Position numbers and translations under genes: made by a program. The notes beneath the pieces were generated by a model, which was not told the DNA's origin, ran no database searches, and saw only the letters and a list, made by a program, of their open reading frames with translations. Below, one piece after another: positions 1-8,272 of a stretch of 25,236 nucleotides of DNA; the stretch's first letter is position 1, and each line of letters starts with the position of its first letter. The stretch comes from JAGXFP01 sp046484585 (lineage in GTDB: Bacteria; Desulfobacterota; Desulfobulbia; Desulfobulbales; JAGXFP01), in NCBI GenBank assembly GCA_046484585.1, contig JAWOIQ010000037.1, positions 1 to 25,236 of the forward strand, read 5' to 3'.

Positions 1-280
1 GCCCGTCCCTAGAAGAAAAGTTCAGGAGGATAATCAAGTCGAAAAGTTGACAAGTTCGCAAAAAAGTCTCGGGATGGCTCAACAATAAGCGATCTTCGCC
101 CTTAGGAAAGCGCCCCTCTTAAGTGGGGATTGAGCAGAAACCATTGGTGCCAGGGGTGGGGTGTTTTGCGACTGAGGCTATGTAATGCCGAGGCAAGCAA
201 AAATGTGCCGCGCGACGCGATAGATCGGACTTCCAAAGATGACTGACAGTAAGACGGCAGACGGCGGGGATGGATAATTG

Positions 281-709
281 ATGTTTAAGACGACGGGAAA
301 ACTTTACCTCAAGCAGGTCGTTGTTTGCCTCGCGCTTATTATTTGCTCAGGATGTGGATCGTTACGAACCTTGCCGCCGGGGAGCGACTTCAATTTGAGG
401 CATAAGGAACGGTACGAGAATACATACTGCGATTCAATTCCCAGAATGTACAGCGGTGTGAGTTTGGATGTCTGCCTGGCCTTTATCGGCCCGCCCGCGC
501 CAATGCAGGTAGAATACGATAAACACGATTTAGGTGTCTTTTATGGTTATATGGCCGATATTGTGCTGAGCTTTATGGTTGACACCGCAGCTCTTCCATA
601 TACAACTTACCGTCAGTTAAATTACGGCAGGTTGCGTCTAAAGAGACCAGACCGGCGGGACCTGGAAATTCCTTTTCAACCTTCGCCTTTAGATTCAGTC
701 CCGTACTGA
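281..709 (+). CDS. YceK/YidQ-like small lipoprotein
   Basis: This is a 142-residue protein with an N-terminal hydrophobic segment ending in a lipobox-like Cys (LIICSGC), so it is probably an outer-membrane or periplasmic lipoprotein. After the Cys, the pattern GS, then Y-x-G-V-x-x-D, then a hydrophobic stretch with S-F-M-V-D-T-A-A-L-P resembles the YceK/YidQ (DUF1375) family, whose E. coli members carry SGCGS, YPGVxxD and VFDTLLLP. The protein is longer than YceK (about 75 residues), with an insertion between the Tyr-Gly-Val-Asp part and the Asp-Thr-Leu-Pro part and a charged C-terminal tail. The ATG at 281 has a GGGGA Shine-Dalgarno-like run about 9 nt upstream; a TTG at 278 is also possible. 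The function of the family is unknown. It stands alone, with no operon partner. Confidence 0.6.
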   Translation: MFKTTGKLYLKQVVVCLALIICSGCGSLRTLPPGSDFNLRHKERYENTYCDSIPRMYSGVSLDVCLAFIGPPAPMQVEYDKHDLGVFYGYMADIVLSFMVDTAALPYTTYRQLNYGRLRLKRPDRRDLEIPFQPSPLDSVPY

Positions 710-843
710 TCCCGTAGTTGCCTGAATCCTTTGCCAAACAACCTGAAAGGCGGCCAGTTCCGAATTCTCGGATAAAGGCAACCTATCCCAAAGTCGTCAC
801 GGTTTCAGGAAGAGGCAGTTACGGATAGGATTAGCCCCGTTCC

Positions 844-2658
844 TTATTGAAAGTCCCTGATCGCCTTCAAGAATTCCGCGCCGTACTTTTCAAGCTTGCT
901 TGCCCCCACCCCATGGATATTGAGGAGTTCTGTATCATCCTTGGGTAGAAGGGCGGCCATCTCGACCAGGGTTTTGTCGCCGAATACAACGAAGGGGGGC
1001 ACATCCGCGGCATCGGCCAACTCCTTGCGCAGGCGGCGGAGCTTTTCAAAGAGCTCCTCGTCGTAGGACAGATCGGCGGTGACTTTCGCTCCTTTCTTTT
1101 TGGCGCTGGCCGTTCTGACCCGGGGTCTGGCCATGCTGAGCCGCATTTCGCCGCGCAACACTGGGCGGGCGGTATCGGTGAGTTTCAGCACCGAATAGTT
1201 GGCCACGTCCTGGAGCAGATAGCCATGCTGGATCAGGTGGTGCAGCACGGCCGCCCAGAACTCCTTGGGCTGCTCCCTGCCGATTCCATAAGTGGAGAGG
1301 CGGTCGTGACCCAGCTTCAGGAGCCTTTCGTTCCGGGAGCCCCGCAGAACATCGATGACATGGCCGATGCCGAAGCGCTCTCCGACCCGATATACGCAGG
1401 AAAGGGCCTTGCGGGCCTCGTCGGTTATATCGTGGAGTTCGGGCGGATTCAGGCAGATATCGCAGTTGCCGCAGGACTCGTCTAGGGGTTCGCCGAAGTA
1501 GCCGAGCAGGGCCCGGCGCCGACAGCTTTGCGACTCGGCAAAGGCGACCATGGCGTTAAGCTTGTGACTCTCGATCCTCTTCTGGTCGGAGTTGCGGCCC
1601 TTTTCGATGAGGCCGCGGACCACGGCGATATCGCCATAGCCGAAAAGCAGCACCGCCTCGGCGGGCAGGCCGTCGCGGCCGGCCCGGCCGGTCTCCTGGT
1701 AATAGCTTTCAATGGTTTTAGGCAGATCGTGGTGCACTACAAAACGGACATCGGGCTTATCGATCCCCATGCCGAAGGCCACGGTGGCCACCACCACCCG
1801 CAGGTTGTCATGGAGAAAGTCCTCCTGGACCTGGCGGCGTTCATCGCCGGAAAGCCCGGCATGGTAAGCGGCGGCGGAGATGCCCGTCTGGACAAGCTGG
1901 GCGGTTACCTGTTCAACCCGTTTGCGGCTCAGGCAGTAGACAATACCGGCCTCCTCGTGCCGTCCTTTCAGGAAGGTGAGGAGCTGCTCCTTTGGTTTTT
2001 GCTTGTCCATCACAGTGTAGCGGATATTGGGGCGGTCAAAGCCTGCGACGAAGCAACGGGACTTTTGCAGGTTCAGGCGGTCGATGATATCGGTTTTGGT
2101 TTGGGACTCGGCCGTGGCGGTCAGGGCGATCAGCGGGGTTTTCGGGAAAATAGCGCGCAGACGGCCGAGCTCCCTGTATTCGGGGCGGAAATCATGGCCC
2201 CATTGCGAAACGCAGTGGGCTTCGTCGATGGCAAAGAGGGCTACGGGGATATCATTGAGGCGATCGAGAAAATCGCCGCTCATCAAGCGCTCCGGCGCAA
2301 TATAGAGCAGATCGAGTTCGCCGCCGTGGAGCCGGGCCAGTACCTCGCGGGCCTTGGCGGCCTTGAGCGAAGAGTTGTAATAGGCGGCACGGACTCCGTT
2401 TTCCTTTAAGGCATCCACCTGGTCTTTCATCAACGAGATCAGAGGACTGATCACGATGCCGACCCCGGGCCGGTGCAGGGCCGGAATCTGGTAGCAGAGG
2501 GATTTGCCGCCGCCGGTGGGCATCAGCACAAAGGCATCTTCCCCCCGAATCAGCCCGGTAATGATCTCCTCCTGGTGCAGGCGGAAGTCGTTGTACCCGA
2601 AGATGGTGCGCAGGCTGTCAAGGGGTGTCGAATTGTTGGCGGGCAAGGGAACACTCAT
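844..2658 (-). CDS. recQ: ATP-dependent DNA helicase RecQ
   Basis: This is a 3'-5' superfamily-2 DNA helicase acting in recombination repair and replication-fork processing. The 604-residue length is that of full bacterial RecQ. Walker A TGGGKS lies at residues 48-53 and the DEAH box at 145-148, followed by the RecQ aromatic-rich loop (CVSQWGHDFRPEY). The second helicase lobe carries VATVAFGMGIDKPDVR and the arginine-finger motif QETGRAGRDG. The zinc-binding subdomain shows its four Cys (SCRRR, CGNC, C) near residues 380-402, then a winged helix. A C-terminal HRDC domain occupies about 525-604. It lies 55 nt downstream of cpoB on the same strand, so it may be co-transcribed with the tol cluster, although a G-rich stretch separates them. 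No clear Shine-Dalgarno precedes the ATG. Confidence 0.96.
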   Translation of the reverse strand: MSVPLPANNSTPLDSLRTIFGYNDFRLHQEEIITGLIRGEDAFVLMPTGGGKSLCYQIPALHRPGVGIVISPLISLMKDQVDALKENGVRAAYYNSSLKAAKAREVLARLHGGELDLLYIAPERLMSGDFLDRLNDIPVALFAIDEAHCVSQWGHDFRPEYRELGRLRAIFPKTPLIALTATAESQTKTDIIDRLNLQKSRCFVAGFDRPNIRYTVMDKQKPKEQLLTFLKGRHEEAGIVYCLSRKRVEQVTAQLVQTGISAAAYHAGLSGDERRQVQEDFLHDNLRVVVATVAFGMGIDKPDVRFVVHHDLPKTIESYYQETGRAGRDGLPAEAVLLFGYGDIAVVRGLIEKGRNSDQKRIESHKLNAMVAFAESQSCRRRALLGYFGEPLDESCGNCDICLNPPELHDITDEARKALSCVYRVGERFGIGHVIDVLRGSRNERLLKLGHDRLSTYGIGREQPKEFWAAVLHHLIQHGYLLQDVANYSVLKLTDTARPVLRGEMRLSMARPRVRTASAKKKGAKVTADLSYDEELFEKLRRLRKELADAADVPPFVVFGDKTLVEMAALLPKDDTELLNIHGVGASKLEKYGAEFLKAIRDFQ

Positions 2659-2713
2659 CTGATTTAATCAAGGATGTATGGGGGGGCGTGCCCCGTAGTC
2701 TGCCTGCTGCTGT

Positions 2714-3823
2714 CTAGAAAGAATCAAGCCTCTTTTGGCCCATGGCGGCTTGCTTGCTGTCAGGATAATCATCGACCAGCTTGTAGTAAACAAGTTTGGC
2801 GGTATCATTATCGTTCAGCTTTTCGAAGGCCAATCCCTGTTTGAGCAGGGCGGCGGGGGCTTTTTCGTGTTTCGGGTAGTCGGCGATGACTTTCTGGTAT
2901 TCCAGGATGGCAAGCTCGTACTCCTTTTGGGCATAGAGGCTGTCTCCCAACCAAAACCTGGCATTGGCCTTGAGATTGCCGGTGGGATACTTTTCAATGT
3001 AATTGGTGAAAGCGGCATAGGCTTCCTTGAATTTATCGGCGGAATAGGCTGCTATGCCGGAATCGTAAAGCTCTTTTGCCGGATCTCGTTCGGTGGCGGA
3101 ACCGGATGTCGTGGTCGTTGCCGTCGCGGCTGGCTCGATCTCTTTCTTGCTGGCGGCGGGTTCGATGATCCGGGGGTTGCCGCTTGACGACTGCTCATTT
3201 TCGGCTCGGCGCGCATTGGCCGCCGCTCTGGCCTTGGCTTTGGCCTCTTCGGCGGCTTTGGCCGCCCTGGCCGCGGCGTTGGCCTCTCTGCGGGCAAGTT
3301 CAGCGGCTTCGGCAGCCCTGGCCGCCTTTTCTTTGCTCAGACCTTCCGAAACATCGCGAATCAGCTTGCCGTTATTTTCAATTCGTTGTTCGAGCTGGTT
3401 TATCCTGGCCGTCAGATCATCCTGAGTTATTCGCAGATTTTCTATTCCATCATGGAGGTCATGGAACCTGACACTGAGGTTATCCCGATGATCCTGGGCC
3501 TCTTCCTGGAGCTTTCCGTAATGATGGGAGTTTTCTTCCATCTGTCCTTTAACTTGCAGCAACTGGATCTGCAATTGGTCAATTGAATTTGCGGTGCCGG
3601 CCAGATTTTTCTGGAGGGCCTCCACGGTGTTCTTGTTGGCCCTATTGGTGGTTTCCTCATGAAGGTCCTCGTAATTCATGTCGAGGCTGCGCATCTTGTT
3701 GTTGACGGTCCTAAGCCGCAGTTCCAGGGATTTCAAATCCTGCTGGGTGGCGATGCACTGCGTGAGAAGAGGAGAGAGGAGCAGGCAGAACAGCAGCGAA
3801 CGGTGTCTGGTAATGAATTTCAT
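2714..3823 (-). CDS. cpoB: Cell division coordinator CpoB (YbgF), Tol-Pal associated TPR protein
   Basis: This is a periplasmic protein that in E. coli links Tol-Pal with peptidoglycan synthesis at the septum. The mature part starts after a signal peptide with a possible lipobox (LLTQC). A coiled-coil region with heptad-like Leu/Ile spacing follows, then an Ala/Lys/Glu-rich linker, and finally a C-terminal YbgF-type TPR region (AKELYDSGIAAY..., NARFWLGDSLYAQKEYELAI...). The start at 3823 is chosen because it begins the signal peptide and is preceded by AAGGGAAG; an upstream in-frame ATG at 3889 would only add a charged leader. It is 369 residues long, more than E. coli CpoB (about 263), mainly because of the linker. 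It is separated from tolB by 514 nt lacking pal, so it may have its own promoter. Confidence 0.9.
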   Translation of the reverse strand: MKFITRHRSLLFCLLLSPLLTQCIATQQDLKSLELRLRTVNNKMRSLDMNYEDLHEETTNRANKNTVEALQKNLAGTANSIDQLQIQLLQVKGQMEENSHHYGKLQEEAQDHRDNLSVRFHDLHDGIENLRITQDDLTARINQLEQRIENNGKLIRDVSEGLSKEKAARAAEAAELARREANAAARAAKAAEEAKAKARAAANARRAENEQSSSGNPRIIEPAASKKEIEPAATATTTTSGSATERDPAKELYDSGIAAYSADKFKEAYAAFTNYIEKYPTGNLKANARFWLGDSLYAQKEYELAILEYQKVIADYPKHEKAPAALLKQGLAFEKLNDNDTAKLVYYKLVDDYPDSKQAAMGQKRLDSF

Positions 3824-4337
3824 ACGTATACTTCCCTTATTGATTTTTGTCTCACCGAGAAACCCGTATTGGCACGGGATGATTTTCACGCCGCAAGAGG
3901 GGATTGCTTAGCCATCTTGTTTTTGACTATTGCGAGTTCAGTATATTTAAGCAATTCAAAATATAGCCTGAAAAGGACAATTTGCCAGAAGAAAACGAAA
4001 TAGATACAAGTTTATTTTGATCAGGATAATTTGCGGAATCAGCCGCTTACCCGAAAACGTCTATTGAACAGGATCTGGCGGGTTCACTCCTGCCCTCATC
4101 GCAGGCACTTACGCGTTTTTTCGTGCAATTCCAGTCCGGCGGGTGCGGCGAATCCCCGGCTGGCTACAATTCCCAAGGTAACCGATCACGGGATAAGCCG
4201 CCCATGATTGGCCAATCTCCCATCCGGTAAGCGATTACAGGGTGGTGGAGATGCAAGGCATCGGCTTGCGATGTGTACTGGTGTACATGAGCAGGCCGAT
4301 AACACAGCAGATACGACGCCCTGTGATCGCTTACCTC
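3824..4337. other. 514-nt gap between tolB and cpoB, no coding signal
   Basis: In related genomes pal normally lies between tolB and cpoB. Here no reading frame with OmpA-like peptidoglycan-binding motifs or a lipobox is visible on either strand. The right end holds a 110-bp palindromic element that ends two bases before the tolB stop. The left part (about 3890-4020) is AT-rich and may hold the cpoB promoter, but I cannot pick a convincing -35/-10 pair. A short GC-rich stem (CCTGC/GGCAGG) lies near 4090-4110; I see no match to a riboswitch I know. Confidence 0.6.
4226..4335. repeat. 110-bp imperfect palindromic element downstream of tolB
   Basis: The ends are GGTAAGCGATTACAGGG and CCCTGTGATCGCTTACC, complementary over about 16 bp with one mismatch. 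The centre is GTGTAC-TGGT-GTACAT. The flanks pair further (GCATCGGC against GCCGAT). It could fold as one long hairpin in RNA from either strand. It resembles the elements at 11273 and 20567 in layout (GTAC-loop-GTAC centre, long imperfect arms, position just after a stop codon) although its sequence differs. It is probably a dispersed non-autonomous repeat. Confidence 0.75.
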
Positions 4338-5621
4338 CTAAGAGTTCGGTCTGGGAGACCATTGAGGCATCGATTCATTGCCTTCCCAGTCGAAAAGTAC
4401 CCTGAAACCGGAACCGTTCTTGTAAATGGCGCAGATCTTCTTGTCGCCGTTCAGATTTCTTGAAAAAGCCAGTTGACGTCCGTCCGGAGACCAGGTGGGG
4501 GTTTCATAATCTCCCCACAAACGGGTAAGCCTGGTCGGGCGGCCACCTTCTGCCGGAATCAGAAAAATATGGTATTGATTTTCGTAGTATCCCGAGTAGG
4601 CGATCTGGTCACCCTGGGGCGACCAGGCCGGAGTGGAGTTGTAATTGCCCAGGTAAGTCAAGCGACTGACCGTTCTTCTGTTTATATCCATTATGTAGAT
4701 CTGGGGAGTGCCGCTTCGGTCGGAAACGAAGGCCAGCCGACTGCCGTCCGGCGACCAGCTTGGGGAAACATTGATCCCCGCGTTTTTGGTCAACTGCCGG
4801 ATAATTTCACCATCGCGGCTCATCAGGAAGAGATCGGGATTGCCTCTGCTGCTCAAGGTTATGACCATGGTCTCGCCATCCGGGCTCCAGGCCGGAGCCA
4901 TGTTCAAACCCTCACGGCGGGAGATTGGCGTGGTTATCTTGTCCTGGGCAAGTTCGGTCAGATAGAGGTTGGGGTTGCCGCTGTGATACGATGTGTAGGA
5001 AAGAAAGAGATTGTCAGGGGTGAAGCGCGGGGAGACGGCAATTTGATTGTGCTTGGTTATCTGTCGCGGTTCATCGCCGAAGATATCGCTCAGGTAAATC
5101 TCCTTTACGCCGTTTTTTTCGGAGACAAAAGATATTTTAGTCAGACTGACCCCCGGTTCGCCGGTCATGGTCTTGATGATTTCATTACTGAACTTGAGAA
5201 GCATTATCCGGTTCTTGCCGGAATCACCTCGATAGCGGCGGCCCAGAACCATGCGGCTGGTCGAGTTGTCCAGGAGCCTGATCTCCATGGTAATCTTGTT
5301 GTCAGCTTCTGTATATTTGCCGATTACGGTGAAATCGGCCCCCACTTCAAGCCAATCTTCCTGCTGGCCGCCTCCGTATGATTGCGATGGAATTACCGAA
5401 ATAAAGCCGTGAAATTCCAGGGCCTTGGCAATAGTCTCCGCCATCTCCCTGCCGAGTTCGCCGGACTCTCCCGCTTTGCCGTTAGTGAAAGAGGGGACGG
5501 CTACGGGGATTTTGCGCAGCTCGGCCGAGGAAATGTCAATATCAATACGGGCCGCGACCGGACCGGCCATAAACAGCGGGAAGAGCAGGGCGGCAAGGGT
5601 AAAAAAGGAAAAGTGTTTCAT
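4338..5621 (-). CDS. tolB: Tol-Pal system beta-propeller protein TolB
   Basis: This periplasmic component of the Tol-Pal envelope-constriction machine binds Pal and TolA. It is 427 residues, normal for the family. A signal peptide ends near PVAA|RIDIDIS; the N-terminal domain (about 25-155) carries the typical IPVAVPSF and GFISVIP region. A WD40-like six-bladed propeller follows, with repeated SPxxxP and AWSPDG motifs (FTPDNLFLSY, APAWSPDGETM, SPSWSPDGSRLAF, TPAWSPQGDQIAY, TPTWSPDGRQLAF). It starts 53 nt after tolA. The stop codon lies two bases from a palindromic element. Its partner Pal is not encoded next to it. Confidence 0.96.
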   Translation of the reverse strand: MKHFSFFTLAALLFPLFMAGPVAARIDIDISSAELRKIPVAVPSFTNGKAGESGELGREMAETIAKALEFHGFISVIPSQSYGGGQQEDWLEVGADFTVIGKYTEADNKITMEIRLLDNSTSRMVLGRRYRGDSGKNRIMLLKFSNEIIKTMTGEPGVSLTKISFVSEKNGVKEIYLSDIFGDEPRQITKHNQIAVSPRFTPDNLFLSYTSYHSGNPNLYLTELAQDKITTPISRREGLNMAPAWSPDGETMVITLSSRGNPDLFLMSRDGEIIRQLTKNAGINVSPSWSPDGSRLAFVSDRSGTPQIYIMDINRRTVSRLTYLGNYNSTPAWSPQGDQIAYSGYYENQYHIFLIPAEGGRPTRLTRLWGDYETPTWSPDGRQLAFSRNLNGDKKICAIYKNGSGFRVLFDWEGNESMPQWSPRPNS

Positions 5622-5674
5622 ATCGTAAAAGATTTGTCTCTTGAGATTGCCCGGGATTGGAATTGCAGAAATAA

Positions 5675-6700
5675 TTAAAGTAAACCACTTGGGGAAAATG
5701 TCACCCCAATTTCCTCGCTTTTTTTATGGAAATCAATCGGAAAAGGCGGCAGGGGCTGGGCATTGTCAATGGCTTTCTGGACGTACCGGTTAAAACGCGA
5801 ATCCCTGGACCGTTTTTCGAAGTAGGTGCCGGTGACGGTCCCGTCCCGGTTAACCTGCATGACGATCACCGCTCTCAGGTCCTCATCCCATTCCTGAAGC
5901 TCCGGCAGTTGCCAGTGGGGGGATATGTGTCTGAAAAGCCTGGCCCGGTATCGATCCAGAGCCTCAAGCTCTTGTTGATTCGGACCGCCCTTGTCGGTAC
6001 CGGTCCCGGTTGATTCGGGCTGGTTCCGCCTGTTTTGATCCGAGGAACGGTAGCCTTCGGCAATCCTGGCCAGGGCCGCCTTTTTCGCCTCAACGGCCGC
6101 CTGTTCGGCCTGTTCCGCCACGCTTTCAGCCTTGACCCTCTCTTTTTCAGCGCGCTCTTCGAGATAACCCAATCTAAGTTGTTCCAGTTCGTTTCTGCGC
6201 TGTTCCTCGCTGCGCCTCCGGGCCTCTTTTTCTTTCTTCTCCTCTTCAAGGCGTTGGCGGATCGGTGAAAGAGAAATTTTTTCTCTGGGAACCGGAGGCG
6301 GTGGTGCAGGCTCTGTTTCGACGGGTTTCGTGGCCACTACAACCTTCTCGCGGACCGGGGTGGCTACCTCCTTCTTGGGCGCCGGGGTGGTGACCTTGAC
6401 CACTTCGGGGGCCGGCGGCGGAGCTGCTTCTTTCGGAGCCTTGTAGAGATTGACCGTGTATACTTCCGGTAATTTCGGAGGTCCGACATTCATGATAAAA
6501 GGGGTGATAATCGAGATCGCCAGGACGCCGAGATGGAAGGCCACGGTTAGGAGCAGCGGGATTTTCCGGTAGTGGTCCGTGCGAATATCCCTCCATAGGC
6601 CGGTGAATCCGTTAGAAATCGCCCGAGGGGAGCAAAGGCTTGCCAGCTCTTTGAAAAACGTGGCCAGGTCTCTGAAGAATTCTTGAAACCCGATTATCAT
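5675..6700 (-). CDS. tolA: TolA, inner-membrane-anchored energy transducer (TonB-like C-terminus)
   Basis: This 341-residue protein spans the periplasm, coupling TolQR proton-motive energy to TolB/Pal. It has a cytoplasmic N-terminus, a single membrane helix at about 48-70 (LLLTVAFHLGVLAISIITPF), a Pro-rich stretch (PAPEVV, APPPPVP), a long Glu/Arg/Lys/Ala-rich helix (about 140-215), and a C-terminal TolA/TonB-like domain (YRARLFRHISPHW... VIVMQVNRDGTVTG... AIDNAQPLPPFP). The ATG overlaps the tolR stop by 4 nt (ATGA), so the two are translationally coupled. The cytoplasmic N-terminal extension of about 45 residues is longer than in E. coli TolA. Confidence 0.9.
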   Translation of the reverse strand: MIIGFQEFFRDLATFFKELASLCSPRAISNGFTGLWRDIRTDHYRKIPLLLTVAFHLGVLAISIITPFIMNVGPPKLPEVYTVNLYKAPKEAAPPPAPEVVKVTTPAPKKEVATPVREKVVVATKPVETEPAPPPPVPREKISLSPIRQRLEEEKKEKEARRRSEEQRRNELEQLRLGYLEERAEKERVKAESVAEQAEQAAVEAKKAALARIAEGYRSSDQNRRNQPESTGTGTDKGGPNQQELEALDRYRARLFRHISPHWQLPELQEWDEDLRAVIVMQVNRDGTVTGTYFEKRSRDSRFNRYVQKAIDNAQPLPPFPIDFHKKSEEIGVTFSPSGLL

Positions 6701-7125
6701 TTTTCGGCTTTGTTATAGGGGAGGGGTTCGGTGATCATTCCCAGTTTGTCGAAGCCGGAGTCCTTGACGTCGGCCATTATTCCAACCACAGTGCCGTATG
6801 CAACGTTTTTGTCAGCATTGAGGAGGACCGGCCGCTCCTTGCTTTCCCCCGCCATCTTTTCCAGTTCCTGGCGGAGAAGCCGGCGGTTAACCTCGATCCG
6901 GTTGATGGTAATCTCCCCATCACGGGTGATGGAGATCGTGATCGGTTTTTCCTTTTGGGGCAGGGGCTTGGCAGTGGTTTCCGGCAGGTCGACATCGACG
7001 CCCTGGCTCATCATCGGCGCCGTGATCATGAAAATGATCAGCAGGACCAGCATGACGTCGACCAGAGGTGTGACGTTTATATCGGAAACCAGACCGTTTT
7101 TTCCGTTTCGAGGAGTAAATCCCAT
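6697..7125 (-). CDS. tolR: TolR/ExbD-type proton channel subunit
   Basis: This 142-residue inner-membrane protein has a single transmembrane helix (about 19-40, TPLVDVMLVLLIIFMITAPMM). The helix holds the conserved membrane Asp (D23) that carries protons in ExbD/TolR proteins. A periplasmic domain follows with the usual VDLPETTAKPLP strand and a C-terminal YGTVVGIMADVKDSGFDKLGM segment. With TolQ it forms the motor for TolA. It lies 33 nt after tolQ and overlaps tolA by 4 nt. Confidence 0.95.
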   Translation of the reverse strand: MGFTPRNGKNGLVSDINVTPLVDVMLVLLIIFMITAPMMSQGVDVDLPETTAKPLPQKEKPITISITRDGEITINRIEVNRRLLRQELEKMAGESKERPVLLNADKNVAYGTVVGIMADVKDSGFDKLGMITEPLPYNKAEK

Positions 7126-7158
7126 AGAATTTTACCAGTTAGTGCGGGGTTAAAATCG

Positions 7159-7854
7159 TTAAGCTCTGGAGATAAGATCGCGCTCGATCAGGTTCATGAA
7201 GTCGGCGGAAAAGGATTGCATTTCGCTTTCCATTTCGGCGACCCGATTGGAGAAGTAGTTATAGAAGATAACGGCGGGAATGGCGACGGCCAGGCCGGCG
7301 GCGGTGGCCACCAGGGCCTCGGAGATGCCCGGCGCCACCACGGCCAGAGAGGCGGAACCGCTTTTACCGATTTCGTGGAACGAGGCCATGATTCCCCAGA
7401 CCGTGCCGAACAGGCCGATAAACGGGGTGGCGCTGCCGGTGGTGGCCAGAAAGGCGAGGTTCCGGCTCAAGTCGTTAACGGCTGCCGATTCGGTCTTCTG
7501 CAGACTGCGCTTGAGATTGTCGACCCCTGCCATGCGCATGGCCAGTGATTTTTCCTCGGGATCGTGGGACTTGCTTTTGGTGATCTTCTGGAGTTCCTTG
7601 TAACCCGATTTAAAGATTGAATACTCAGGGCAGGCCAGGGATTTGTCGATGAATTGATTTGCCTCGTTCAGACTCTTGCAGCTCCAGAAACTCTTCAGGA
7701 AATTGGTGGTGTTCCGGCTGGTTTTTTTGAAACGCATATACCTGTTGAAGACGATGTACCATGAGCCTAGCGAAAAAAACAGCAGGAGCAGCATGACGAA
7801 TTTAACTACTGGTCCGGCATGCCAGAACATGGCGAAAAGGCTGAGATTATCCAC
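7159..7854 (-). CDS. tolQ: TolQ/ExbB-type proton channel subunit
   Basis: This is a 231-residue polytopic inner-membrane protein of the MotA/TolQ/ExbB family. Three hydrophobic segments are visible: about 15-38, 125-150 (LAFLATTGSATPFIGLFGTVWGIMASF) and 165-195 (GISEALVATAAGLAVAIPAVIFYNYF). The second and third carry the conserved TGSATPFIGLFGTVWGI and EALxxTAxGLxVAIPAVxxYN signatures. The start is a GTG with GAGG about 10 nt upstream. It is the first gene of tolQRAB, with a clear sigma-70-type promoter upstream. Confidence 0.95.
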   Translation of the reverse strand: MDNLSLFAMFWHAGPVVKFVMLLLLFFSLGSWYIVFNRYMRFKKTSRNTTNFLKSFWSCKSLNEANQFIDKSLACPEYSIFKSGYKELQKITKSKSHDPEEKSLAMRMAGVDNLKRSLQKTESAAVNDLSRNLAFLATTGSATPFIGLFGTVWGIMASFHEIGKSGSASLAVVAPGISEALVATAAGLAVAIPAVIFYNYFSNRVAEMESEMQSFSADFMNLIERDLISRA

Positions 7855-7916
7855 GCTATTTCTACCTCGAAAGAGAGTTTGATTATGGGTTTTAATGGTC
7901 CTTAGATAACCAGAAG

Positions 7917-7945
7917 ATTTTAATTATATTTAGCTGGGATGTCAA
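7917..7945 (-). promoter_or_regulatory. Sigma-70-type promoter for tolQRAB
   Basis: On the minus strand, TTGACA (7945-7940), a 17-bp spacer and TAAAAT (7922-7917) give a near-consensus promoter. The predicted start site is near 7909, leaving a 5' leader of about 55 nt before the tolQ GTG. Confidence 0.65.
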
Positions 7946-8152
7946 TGCGGCCTCTTCGAAAGAGGTGCGATAAAGCATTTGGGAATGACGGCTTTCCGGG
8001 TCCGGGGAAAAACATTGTCCCCGGCCGGACTCCGGCGACCGCGCCCCGATGAGTGCCCTGAACGGAAGCACCCTTGGGTGTGATGGAACAAAGGCTGATT
8101 TTCCGCCCCGCCGGAAGCTTTTCGCAACGCCATCGATTCCGGTGTTATTATT

Positions 8153-8181
8153 TTGACATCCTTACGTAAAAAAGGTAGTTT
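8153..8181 (+). promoter_or_regulatory. Sigma-70-type promoter for the hom operon
   Basis: TTGACA (8153-8158), a 17-bp spacer and TAGTTT (8176-8181) form a plausible promoter. The 5' leader would be about 85 nt, and AAAGG lies 10 nt before the hom ATG. Confidence 0.5.
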
Positions 8182-8272
8182 TTGCCGTTTATTTTGGAAA
8201 CTAATCTTTTTAGAAAGTTTTGTTTCGGAAAAGGGATTTTTTTTTGCGCCAAAGACAAAAGGTTAACTTTAT

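Larger units (their letters stand above)
7855..8272. other. 418-nt divergent intergenic region tolQ / hom
   Basis: It contains the promoter for tolQ at one end and that for hom at the other. The middle (about 7975-8130) is GC-rich with a short stem CCGGGG/CCCCGG (around 7999-8024). I looked for SAM, SAH, glycine, TPP or other riboswitch signatures ahead of hom and found none. A short minus-strand reading frame here has unremarkable composition and I do not call it a gene. Confidence 0.6.

Noticed and set aside
1528..2409. Long plus-strand frame antisense to recQ, and similar long frames antisense to tolB, hom, the permease and the kinase
   Set aside because: These are mirror frames of GC-rich coding sequence; the opposite strand carries complete conserved families.
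7942..8133. 63-codon minus-strand frame between tolQ and hom
   Set aside because: It lies across the tolQ promoter, has no ribosome-binding site and no family resemblance.
7975..8140. Riboswitch or attenuator ahead of hom
   Set aside because: A short GC stem exists, but no core of a known riboswitch class and no leader peptide with Thr/Ile/Met runs is visible.
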